A DNA stretch of 64,000 bases from Saccoglossus kowalevskii. Taxonomy: Eukaryota; Hemichordata; Enteropneusta; Harrimaniidae. The position numbers were made by a program, and so were the translations under genes. Location: positions 168,726 to 232,725 of the forward strand of contig NW_003152253.1 in the NCBI RefSeq assembly GCF_000003605.2. The letters are read 5' to 3'. The first letter of the stretch is position 1. Each line of letters begins with the position of its first letter. Of this stretch, positions 1 through 11,400 are shown in pieces. The notes below the pieces were generated by a model. That model had not been told where the DNA came from. It did no database searches and was given only the letters and a program-made list of their open reading frames with translations.

Positions 1-3000
1 GGGTTAGCAACTATTTCTGTGCTAAAAATTCATTACAATCAAACAATTTTGCCGTTTTGGATGAAGATGCACATCATTTTTTCTATCAGATTCAAAATGG
101 CTGATTGGTGGCTGTTTTGTTTTCTAAAATGCAGTTTCAGAGCCATAGCTCAATTGTATAAGAATGAATTTTGTTAATTTTTTGTACATACACTGGATGT
201 TATGAGACCTCAACAGATGCATGTCATTTAGCCAACATTGGATCTTGGTCATGCACATACATATTTTGTTCATACTTGGTAGATACATTGATTAATATAT
301 GGCCTTGATGCTCAACCTTCTGTTTTTCATATTCAACGTATTGCCAATGAATACTGTTCTGCAGTCGTATATATATATCTGGCATGCCCTACTTGTTCAT
401 GTCAAACTTCATATATTTATTAAACTTGATAACTCACAGAGACTATGAAAAGCAATTATTTGTTGATTAAATGGTTCATTAAATCCACAAGTAGCTAGTT
501 TATTTCGCTCAATGGATGGTTGATTTCATATCAAATGTTGTTCACTCCTCATTACTGTGACTAGTTGTAATGGCCCCGAGTTGTTATAAAGATTGTGCTT
601 ATTTATACATTATCATTGTTATTGATGGCAATTAGGGTGGGCGAGTATGTCTGTGATCGTCAATTGATATGTACAGGAAACACAGTATTTATGCCTCGCA
701 GGTCTGAAATTGTCATGTCACACAAGAAGTTAATGGAATGTAATGTGAGATTATTCTTCCACTGCATAGCATAATGGCTGATGACTCGAGAGTGTGATTA
801 GAAATGGGATGTATTGACTGGAGGCTGCATTAGTTTCATGAATAGATCAAAAAAATTCAAACATCTTCATTCAGTTCTAATGTGTTACCTTCCAGGTGTT
901 ATTTGTATAATCTAAATTTAGTAAATGTTTTGTGCATATTCGTTTTACCATTGCTTTTTTTGGACTGTATATTTGCTAACCATCCCCACTCTGTTACTGT
1001 ATGTGTTAGGCCAATTATGATATAATGGTTTGATGTTTAAACAAAAAATCAGATGTTGCATTTGCCTTGTCAAATACTGTATATTGTTATTGTGTTTTTT
1101 TTCAGGATTTGAATAGGTCATATACATAACCTTTCAAAAGGTTGCACATTCTGGTACCTTCTGAGGTTGAACATTCACTCACAATGGAAATTTCACAATT
1201 ATTTTCCTCGGAACGATTTCTTTGAAGTTCAAATATAGCAAAAAATGATATATACAGACCGTAAAGACAGTTAAACATAGAAAATACTCGTGTATACTAT
1301 TCGAAAATATTGCTGTAATGGGTCAACAGTACGCACAGAAAGTATCTGGATGCGTGACTGTTATATTGTCATAATTTATGTTATGATACTGTTGTAGAAA
1401 TGAAGTAATCTGACAAAGGTTTCTGGTGTCATGAGACTCATCTACATTTTCAAATTATGGTTTAATCAATCAGCACTAATACCACAAGTGGCAAAAGTGA
1501 TGTCAACTTAATTGGTTCATGTTGACACAGATATTATGTTATATAAATTAAACAGTTTTTTAGTGGAATTGTCATGTGAACAAAATATATTTTATCTAGG
1601 CAGTGACAATATTGTAAGTTTTGATTGCACACTACTGAAATATTATGAAACTCATTCGAGTAACTTGACTTTCCTTTCAAGATACAAGATTCATTGCCCT
1701 TTTACTGTACCCAATTCAAGAGTAATTAGGATGCTACACCTGTAGTGGAACATGGCATGCTGATCAGTTGAGTGACGATGAGGATAATGGCTTTGTCATG
1801 TTATTATTATCATGCTCTGACTAAAAGCAAAAATTATCATGTCTGAACTCTGAGCTTCCATTCTCACTGTCATATATGTTGTATTGGTATGTACAACACT
1901 AGTTATTAGATGTGTTCTCACTCAAGGGAAATCAGTTGATTAATGGACAGTTAAGTGGTTGATCCACAGTTCTGATTGATCAACTTGTTTCAGCATACTC
2001 TATCTTATCAACAAAGATATACGTATTACCTCCTGTTTTTCCAGACAGTATTTCCCACATCCTGCCTTTTTTACCTATTAGCTAGGTTGTCACTTTGTAG
2101 AGGTCACACAAACCTGGAATGAGGTGGAAACCTCCTAATGTTACAGTCTGGTACGATATGTACATGTGAGCTAAGATTCAGAAAAGCTAGATTTTGATGA
2201 GGATCACATCAATAATGTTGGGGATATTTACAAGATTTTTTCATGCAGTTCAAGGAGCACTAATTTCTCTACATCATTGCTATGATATATGTAGAGTGTG
2301 TTCTTTCCCATTGCTATTAAGCCAGTATTACTGAAGAATGACTTTGACACTGGCACTAACATTGATTGGTACAACTTGAAGGGCTTCTTATCAGTCTAGT
2401 GTTGTTTTCTTCACAGCCTCGTTCTCGTCACCCAAAATCAATGCACATTAGCCAAATGTCATATCCTAGTTCATATGAAAACCCATTCATTGTTGACAGG
2501 TGTACCACTGGGACAATGGAATAATTGCTTTAAGTTGTGTTATGCTGAATCTCCTGACTAACCATCTGTGCTGATCTTTGACTTGATGTGGTTCATAGCT
2601 TTCACATGTATTGGAGCAGCTTATTCTGCAGCCAGGTCCGATAAACAACAAGCTATATAACTGCAATAATAACTCAAACTGTTGAATATTGAGACAATAT
2701 ACAATTGACTGATGCCTGAAAACTGTAAGGACTAACTAGTCTTTCAAACTTCTTTTTGACAGACACCAGATTCGAGTATCTTTGCCACATTTGACAAAAC
2801 TGCATGGTCGTACTTGATAAAAGCGTGTTCAGCTTGTGTTACTTTCTTGTATACTATATTTATGTTCATGTTCATGTTGGCCTTACCAACCATGGTTTCC
2901 ATGAATTATGAATTCTGTGATTAGGTACAGTGGAGACATGCAAATATCTGATAGGATGCTTTTGTTTGTCTTATATAATGTAAGCCTTGAAGCTAGAGTA

Positions 3001-3096
3001 TTATAAGCATACTCGACTTTGCCTTGTTTGATCTGTGCTTGAAATTGTAATCCCTTATAATTTCTATAAGTTAAATTATATTTGTGTTTCTTGCAG
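1..3096 (+). other. Intron upstream of the MRPL16 terminal exon; no other exon seen
   Basis: AT-rich sequence ending in a pyrimidine-rich acceptor (TTTGTGTTTCTTGCAG, 3081-3096). I looked for the preceding MRPL16 exon, which in the family ends in a Gly-rich GGGKG stretch just before the AIDH block, and found no match. The 5' exons probably lie before the window, so this intron would exceed 3 kb. Short open frames here look like chance. Confidence 0.7.
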
Positions 3097-3392
3097 GTGC
3101 CATTGATCATTTTGTAACCCCAATCAAACATGGACGAATCATTCTTGAAATGGGTGGAAGAGTCCCATATGAGCAGGTGAAACACATACTGGAAGAAGTT
3201 GCTCACAAGTTACCATTTAAAGCAAAAGCACTTACTCATGAAACTTTGGAAGATATGAAGGCAGAAGCAGAGAGACTGAAGAAGAACAATGCCAATCCAT
3301 GGACTTTTGAGAGGGTTGCCAATAGAAATTATCTTGGTATTGATAGACATTTAAGTCCTTATGACTATCTTTGGTATGGGAAATTTAGATAA
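3097..3392 (+). CDS. MRPL16: Mitochondrial large-subunit ribosomal protein L16 (uL16m), terminal exon
   Basis: uL16m is a structural protein of the mitochondrial large ribosomal subunit, the counterpart of bacterial L16, which lies near the tRNA-binding and peptidyl-transferase region. The exon encodes about 98 residues. It begins with the conserved AIDHFVTPIKHGRIILEMGG block and continues through AHKLPFKAKA, NNANPWTFERVANRNYLGI and LSPYDYLWYGKFR. These match the C-terminal half of animal MRPL16, which has GAIDHYVTP, VAHKLPFAAKA, NPWTFERIA and LSPYDL. The acceptor AG is at 3095-3096. The exon starts in phase 2, its first two bases completing a Gly codon, as expected for GKGAIDH. The stop TAA is at 3390-3392. 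The protein ends shortly after WYGKF, somewhat shorter than in vertebrates. The gene is partial here only because its upstream exons are outside the window. It converges on the receptor gene. Identification is by recalled family sequence, not by a search. Confidence 0.95.
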
Positions 3393-3465
3393 AATTATAC
3401 ATATGTTTTCACCCTTATGAATTAACAACGTCGTGTTCATATAATTATATGTTTGCCAATTGATT

Positions 3466-3471
3466 AATAAA
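3466..3471 (+). promoter_or_regulatory. Polyadenylation signal of MRPL16 (AATAAA)
   Basis: Canonical AATAAA lies 74 bases after the MRPL16 stop codon, inside TGATTAATAAAGTTC. It is the first such hexamer downstream on this strand and would give a short 3' UTR of about 90-110 nt. Confidence 0.75.
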
Positions 3472-4230
3472 GTTCTTCATTTGCAAAGCAGATGAAAGTT
3501 GGTTTCATACTTGCTCGTAGTTGTACTTGTATAGTTGCTTGCTGCTAGTATCTGTCGTGTACATATACTTGTTTGTGAATAGGAGACTAAATCAAATAGC
3601 AAGATACAGCACAGAAGGTAGTGATTCTGTCACACATAGCGTAGCAATACAGTCATGAGCTAATAATCAGTATACAGTATAACACTGATTAATCATATCA
3701 TTGCCTTGTTGTCAATGTTATTCGGTTCATTACACTTGTACATTAATTAATATGCAGCATTAAGCAATGAAAGTTAGCTTTTATTCATATTTTGCAAATA
3801 TATTTTAAAAGTAGATGATAGAGTCGCACCACATCTTAACGTGTGACAGAATGATTGTATTAGTTTGAGAGTTTTTTTTTTTTTTTTTAGATTTTTGCTC
3901 TTGTATATGTGAACATGTATGTGATAACTTTAATCATCATTGTACAAGGTAATATCAAATTGAAGATCAGTTTTGTACAATTTTGATGCAATGTACTGTA
4001 TTAGATCTAAGATTCTGATAATTTGGTGATTTCGACATGTGGCTTTGATTTGTTATTCCTCGTGCATTGGAACAGCAAATGTTAGTATGTGCTGTGTCCT
4101 TCAATTACGCAAAGTACATTTTTGAGGCCCAGTTTTGTGCTTGTGCAAAAACAGAAAATTGTCATCGGTATTTGATAAAATGTACTTGTACTGTGAACTA
4201 TGTATATTGTTGGCACCATCAGAACACCTG
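3472..4230. other. Tail-to-tail interval between MRPL16 and the receptor gene
   Basis: This holds the distal end of the MRPL16 transcript on the + strand and the probable 3' UTR of the receptor on the - strand. It contains a T17 run at 3872-3888 and no recognisable gene. A + strand open frame at 4067-4276 is antisense to the receptor UTR and tail and has no recognisable content. Confidence 0.6.
3780..3785 (-). promoter_or_regulatory. Candidate polyadenylation signal of the receptor gene (AATAAA on - strand)
   Basis: TTTATT on the + strand reads AATAAA on the - strand, about 445 bases past the receptor stop codon at 4231-4233. I saw no earlier AATAAA on that strand. If used, the two convergent genes would end about 310 bp apart. 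Confidence 0.45.
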
Positions 4231-5449
4231 TCAAACATCCGTGGCCTTGCAATGTACCAGAACTTGTAGATCATAATCCAGTTGGTTGTTGTATGTTATG
4301 TTTTGATTGTCTGCAAGGTCGTCATTGATCAGTACCGCATTTCCAGTAATGTTTCTATCACCACGATGCTTGCTTGGCTCTCCACCTTCTCTGTTTGGTA
4401 TTATAGAGACTCCTTCCAACATGCCCAAGTCTTGATTTATTTGATTGCTATTTGACAACATCATCATATGGTCATTTCCATGAACTACTCCATCATCCCT
4501 GTTAATATTTTCACTCAATCTAGTAATTGATTTCGTTTTACCTGAAGTTTGATTGCCATTTTGATCCCCATTTGTCAATTTATGAACAACATGATTTTCT
4601 GAGCTAGAAATTTTAAACTGATGTTCCATTATGCCCACAGTCCTATTCACTGTTCTGACATTGTCACAAGAACTGACTGCGAATGTTAATTCTGCTGATG
4701 TGTTTTCATTAATGTTGTCGTCATCTTTCTTAGTTTTAAACAGATTTTCCTCATATGTGTCCTGTGTTACACACTGTTGTGAATGCATCGTATTCTCCTG
4801 ATGTATGTACTTAGTCCTCAATGTTTCACCTGCAGTATCACATTTTTCGTCAATTAAACACGAATCTTGCACATGTACCAATCTCTCGTCAGTATAATCT
4901 ATATTTTCTGAATTACTGGGGCAATTGAGAATGTGTTCCTCTGTGCTCAGTGACTCTTGTTCAACTTTCAGCAGATTTTGAACATAGTTCTCTTGGAGTC
5001 TCTCTAATTCAAATGTGATATCTTTAACAACTTCGTCACGTGATCGAGGATTAACACGTTTAATAATCCTTGGTATTTGTGCTTCTGGAATTTCCATGAA
5101 AATTGTTTCATCCCCAGATGAAATTTGTTCCTCATCTCCGATGGTGAACCTGGGAATATCTATTGAATCCGGGCTTTGAGAATTACTGCTAGTATACGTT
5201 TCCGCTTGTATCTTAGTGTTTGCCATGCGACTGTCTACTTTCACCATTGTCATTGCCGTAATAGTACTGGTTCGTCTTCCAGCGTAATCAACTTGAGATC
5301 CAATATCACTATGCATGGTAGAAGCTTGACTTGGCCTGTCGGTCATTGGTGGTTTCAATGTATTACCTTCTGTAATTTTGCTGTTACGTTGTAACTGCAC
5401 TATTGCCTGGTAAGATTGTCGTCGCCTGTCGTCCACTCTAGAAGAGTGC
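4231..5449 (-). CDS. Receptor exon 3: C-terminal cytoplasmic tail and stop
   Basis: The acceptor is a clean pyrimidine tract (TTTCTTTCTCTTACAG), and the first base G completes the AG left by exon 2 to give Arg394. The exon encodes residues 395-799. The tail is polar and rich in Ser, Thr, Asn and acidic residues, so it is probably mostly disordered. PKA-like sites are RRQS (403-406) and RRTS (452-455). Ser/acidic clusters lie near 480-510. An amphipathic, probably helical stretch covers about 530-562 (RDEVVKDITFELERLQENYV and onward). The last three residues are T-D-V, a class I PDZ-ligand pattern. An uninterrupted 1.2-kb frame in this AT-rich DNA is very unlikely by chance and it is in phase with exon 2. 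I recognise no folded domain. A receptor-type tail of this length is unusual; most amine receptors have tails of 15-170 residues. Confidence 0.85.
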
Positions 5450-8400
5450 CTGTAAGAGAAAGAAAAGGTAAAGAAAACTTAACTTCTCTTTAAGACACGT
5501 AATTTACTAAGTTCACTTAATTGCTGCGAAGTAGTTGGATTCAATGAAACTGTTTTTCGATCAACCAAACATTTTCCCATAAAGATATCACATTATCGTA
5601 CACACGTGGTAATCAAAAAACTTTGTAATTACAAAACATTCGAAAAGTATGCACGAAAACAGTACAGCTGGAGTATCGACCGACGCGCAGCGCAAGGAAA
5701 CATCGTGGGAATGCCGAAATACAAAAGGTTTAGAAGTGATTGAGCGAACTTTGTATGGGGTCCGGTCAAACCTTGGCGGCAGCCATGTTTGTTTTTATTA
5801 TTAGAGGATGAAAATACCCAATGCAATACCGCAAAATTACGCACCCTGTAACTTATGACGTTACGATGACAGGTGTATAATAATAAGTGATAAGATACAA
5901 CATTTGTAGTTTGTGCTTCAATAATTTTCTGGTCTTGTAAATGTATTTCGATTTACCTATGAACTCAATACTCAATTGCCGTTCCGAAACCCCTCTTACA
6001 GCTAGACAAACTGTTGCTATTTATAAATGCACCACAGCGAAATTGTAGTTAGGTACAAATTAACTTGAAGCTGACACAACCACCAATGTGTTTTTCTTCA
6101 ATATTTTCTTCCACAAATTCGGGACAATCTCAACGGTCCTACTGTCAGAGAATTGCTTCTGTAAGTCAACATCACAGTACATAATACATCCTGGGATAGT
6201 TGATAAGTCTGTTGACCGTAATGCATGGGTCAGTTTACTACTTGAAGACCTTACATCGATGAGACATGATCCTATTATAATAGATGCTCTCTCTCTATAT
6301 ATATATATGATATATCCTAGTAATTTAAAGGTCTTCGGAAAATATGGGCTAAACGTGGACACTCTAGTAGAGCTTGTATTAACTGGGGAACTTAGAGTTG
6401 CTTGGATATACGAAAATTCATATAAATTGCCATCACCTAAGATGTCAAACTATTGAATATTATGTGATGTGAGCCAATATGCCTGTATCCATCCGAGCAG
6501 AAGTCAGTAAACATTGTTAATGCCAACACATCATGCAATAACATACAGTTCTCACGGAAACCACGCAATACATTCGAATTACTGTGTTTTGATCTCTTCG
6601 TCAGTTTATTCGTGGTAACAATGACTTATAACGAACGCTGTTTTTTTTAAATGGATTGCTTCCATACTCGGGGGACTCAAACCTTGCGTAATTGCATCTA
6701 AGATGTTTATCTACTAGGTTAGGGTAAACCATTCATTCAATTTTGTATCAAGACTTTCGAACTAATTGTGATTTTACTGCTTTCAATTTACAAGAAGACT
6801 ATTAGAAAATTTAAAATATACCCGCCATAACGAATAACACATACGTTTCGAAAGGTTTAAATTCAGACGTTTATTTATAAGGAAGTGTATATACTTGCCC
6901 ATTTGAGTTGGTTATGTGTATACAAATATGACACTTGATCGGCGTCCATCATTCAGAAAAGTGGAGAAAGACTTGTGCATGCTTGTATTACATCTAGTAA
7001 TTGCATTCTCGAACAATGAAATGACTCAATTGTAATCAATGCGAGAATAGGAACTTGAAACCGCCACTCGCCGTTACGTATCCAACATCCACTCAGATGT
7101 CGCGGGTTGGCGACTGTTTAAATTTATTATTGTCGGTGTCATTCAATGCAAATTAGTGTTTTCACGAATGTTCTGCTTTAAGTTCTGCAATGTGACTGCC
7201 ACTGAGTATTTCCCGTTCTTAACAAATTAGTCAGCGCCGGATGTAATCGGCAATTGCATTCCAAGAAAAGTGGGCGGATTCAGTGAAAAAAACTAAAGCT
7301 ACGAATTGTATATTTGTCGATTGTTCAGAAGGTTTATGTTTTGCTTTTTTTTTTTTTTTTTTTTTTCATGAGGAAACGTTTTTAATTCCAGGGAGTTATA
7401 TGAGAATGATTTTGTTTACAATTGCTGTGTTCGTCAATAGTTAATTTGATTTACGAAGTGTGAATATATACCTCCCGTGTATGCTAATTTCCTGTAGGTT
7501 CTGATTTAAATCCAATATGGGTGTCATTGACTATGTTTCCGTTTTCAATGAATCAGTCTATGCCGGATGTATTTTGCTATTGTATTTCAAGAGACGAAAT
7601 TGTGAACGGATTCCCACTTTTCCAATCAAAAACTAAAGCTACGAATTGGCAGCCAGCCGATCGCTTGTTCAGTGGATTTTAATATCAGGGATTTTTTTGA
7701 ACGTGTCCTTCGTAGAACTTAATAGTTAATATGATTTAAAACGCGTTAATATGTTCTTCCCATGTATTTTACTATTTTAAGCAAGAGTGGCCTATTCAGG
7801 CTAAAAGGGCCGTTAAATGAACCCAGCCATGATGTGTCAATCAGATAAATTCTATGACTGGTCATAGCAAAACGGCTGAAACTATAACGCTCACACCGTT
7901 AAAATACTACATTCGAGTATAGGTCCCTTTCGACGTATACCACGCACGTAAAATGCTTTATAAACACGAAATTCTAAAGCACTGCTTGGCGACTTATGAT
8001 GTTTTGGCGCATTCTACTGGTCAGGAAGTGATCATTGTGTTCTTTACTGTATTTTATGTATCGTAATTAATGCATTGATTCCTGGTTTCAGCATTCATGG
8101 CGGAAGCATTGTCAATCACGAACTAATGAAAACTGTTACTTTCAGACGTCATACAAACATTCAAGCATGTGCAGGTGTATACACTTGTCACGAAAGTGTG
8201 TATTATAATAATTATCCAAACGTGTTTGTATATGAAAGCAAGTACAATACGTGAGCACATTCCTATACCATGAAAACAAACTTTTTATGGAACGTCGCAC
8301 GCTATAACCTCACCTGATGTAATAACAGCAAAGGATCTTCTTAAAGGCATCGCGAAATTGCGGTTTACAGCAGATGTAAATAATAGGATTTAAGGTACTG

Positions 8401-11400
8401 TTGAAGTATCCCAGCCAAACAATGGCACCTTCCAGCGCAGGGTGAATACGGCATGTCTTGCAGAATGGCATCACCAAGTACATTACAAAGAACGGTAACC
8501 AACACGCACAGAAAGCGCCCATTATCAGACCTGAAACATGATAAAAAAAATTACAAGATTATTCAAACAGTTCAAGTATCGTAGATTATTATATACTCAT
8601 TCGATAAAATTGAAGAAAAACAAATGTATTTTTTGGCAAGAATGAATTGCGGTAATTTAAAACAATAATGTCACAATTACTTTCTAATTTAGTCGTAGCG
8701 GAAACGATGTATATATAATAATTACAAATTGAATATTTCTGGGTTCTTACTCCCTACATATTCAACTGGAACATAAATTGTGAAATTTTGACATTAAAAT
8801 AAATAATAGGAAATAAATAAATGCATTCAATTCTTAAGCTTGCATCACAGTATACACAATACCGACAAGAACAAGGTCACGTTAGACAAAACATAACACA
8901 TTGTCTAGCAATTAAGGTGTGCATCACTGTTGTCGATTGTTTCAACACCCATTATCACATTCTCTTCCTGTTACCGTCTTTCTCATATATATATATATCT
9001 TACTCTCTTTATCGTATACCTCGTACTACCCGATCTTGTTATGCTATAATAATACCGGCAATGTTTCATATCACTCCCAACTAGTTCCAACTAGTTATTG
9101 GTTCATTGCGTTGCCGAATTTGTTATGATCTTGTTCGGCCTTGTTCTTTGTGATACTCCGGCGGTTGTACGGTAAAGCCGTATTCAACCATACAGAATGA
9201 ATGAACGTTTGTCTTTTTTGATTTCATAAATATAACTCTATATCATCTTACATGTCGGTTTGATGTGTTACTGGAAGAAACCAGACATGCACCTGAACGT
9301 GAGCTCTATGAAAATTGTTCCAAGAGACAGGTATCAACATGTAACTTGACTCAAATAATAAACCGCTCAAATATTGAAACTCTATCTAGTCATGTCAAAC
9401 GGTTCGTTCGATCAATTGAAGATTTTGTTACCATGACAACAGTGAGGCAACATCTTATTTAATACCAGACGCACGACTCTTCAATTCCACATATCTTGTA
9501 GAAATGAGAGGGAACATAATTACTTTGCATGTTTGCGTTTACTCTATATTCAGTATGATCATAAACATGTTTTGCAAATGGTGAATTTGATGTACGTGAA
9601 AAGCATTATGTCATTCAGAATATGAACACTACTGCCGTGTATTACGATATTGTTTTTCTTATGCAGTGAAAATAATATTCAATTGCCCTGGCAACAACTA
9701 AATTAAATGACAGAAAATTGTCTTTTATATCTATCTATATAGCATTTTAGACTCAATTCAGACTTGATAAATGGACAACCATATATATATATATATATGG
9801 ATTATTTGTGATTCGTATAGATTATCAATGTTACCTTGGAAATCATTATAATGTCCCATGTTCCATGTTATTAAGATCTGCGAAATGTTATGAAATACAA
9901 CATTTCTATCCTATTTTATCTGATGATCTGTGGCGTCATATTTGATTCAGTGTATGAACAACATGTAACTTATAACAGACTATAAGCAAATTACCAAATC
10001 TTCGTTTGTAAGGTATAATAATGTGATAATTATGTTTGTGTGCCATGGGTAATTTTGCCCAAATATGAAAATTTAGTTTTAGTTTAATATAGTCCCACAA
10101 ATCTTTATTTTCCATTGTCTAGATATTAACACCTTATTCATTGAATATAGTGATCCAATGCATTAACATCTTTTATGTTTTGAAATTATTTCAATATATT
10201 GCTCTGATTACGGTCTATTTGCAATATGCTTACTTTAACATTTGCATTCTGGATTGAAATAAACACTGGCCGATGATTCACCCTATGAAGATTATCTCGT
10301 GACTCGTGCCGAGCAGAGAAACAAAAGTACAGATAGAATCGGCTTGAGAGTAGTGTTCAAAATGTAATATGTCGAATTGTGTATGTGCCATGTTTCGTGT
10401 TTTCAAAAGTTGCTAATTAAGCTCTAAATGTGTAATAATAACTCACAGTTATCGTGAATACACACACTTTCAAAAAAAACAAAACTAGTCGCGGAGATCA
10501 CTGATGTCGTATTACTCGTTCCTAGAAAATAATTAATGATTTTTTTAATAGCTTTACAATCCTTCACGTGTGGTTAACAAAACGCACACATGCTTATCCA
10601 ACAAAAAAATCTGCACATCATTGATCTGTACTACCTATTTTGCACGTTTTGGTTTTGAAATCAAAGTAAATAATATTTAACTGCCAAGTGTACAAAACAT
10701 TTATAACATAAATTGTATCATATGTGTCACATCATACGCTATGTAACATATCAATACACAGAGTGTAAAATCTGATTGTCGACAACCAAGTACGACACAT
10801 AGTTTGTAATGTATACATTGAATGCCCAGATGTAAAGTATGATGTCTAATTGTCGGAAAAACCGCATGTAAAGCGGAATAATTAAACGAAGTTGAAATCA
10901 TGGTATGGTCTGTTACGTACCATGTGTAGTCATATCGTAATTGGAAATGCAATGCCGCGACTGAATGTCTTCTCCCTTAGGCCAGAGACCTTGAATCGCA
11001 CTAAATAGTTAAAAACTACATTGCCGAAATGCAATAAAGCGTAAATGAATGCGTGGCTTGTTCCACTCCTATTTGCTTGGTTTCGACATATATAACCATT
11101 GGCACAAGTGATTGGGACTCGTGTCGTGACAACATGATGCATTTTCGACAATATTAAATTAGAAATGTACAAATTTAGTTACATTTCTCAATACATTATA
11201 TTGTGGCACTTACTACCGACTTAATATCTTTGCACATTCTGAAAACACGCTAGATTTGTTCATTCACCTTGCATTGCTTTAGAAAATAGGTGAACAGCTA
11301 GAAACGGCTCAGAAATACGATTGATTAAAAGAGTTGCGCTATTAAAACGGTCTGATTTGGGAGAGGAATAAGTAAAAATAGTTGAGTGCTCACTCTCCTT

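Larger units (their letters stand above)
5450..8313 (-). other. Receptor intron 2 (2,864 bp)
   Basis: Donor CATCAG|GTGAGG next to exon 2 and acceptor CTTACAG next to exon 3, phase 2. It contains a copy of a dispersed repeat (5644-5882), a diverged tandem duplication (about 7220-7780) and a T-rich run near 7346-7366. I see no further coding exon. Confidence 0.8.

Noticed and set aside
1512-1745. 77-codon + strand frame considered as an upstream MRPL16 exon
   Set aside because: Peptide lacks any MRPL16 motif and there is no donor in the needed phase.
4067-4276. 69-codon + strand frame
   Set aside because: Antisense to the receptor 3' end, rich in Cys/Thr, no recognised content.
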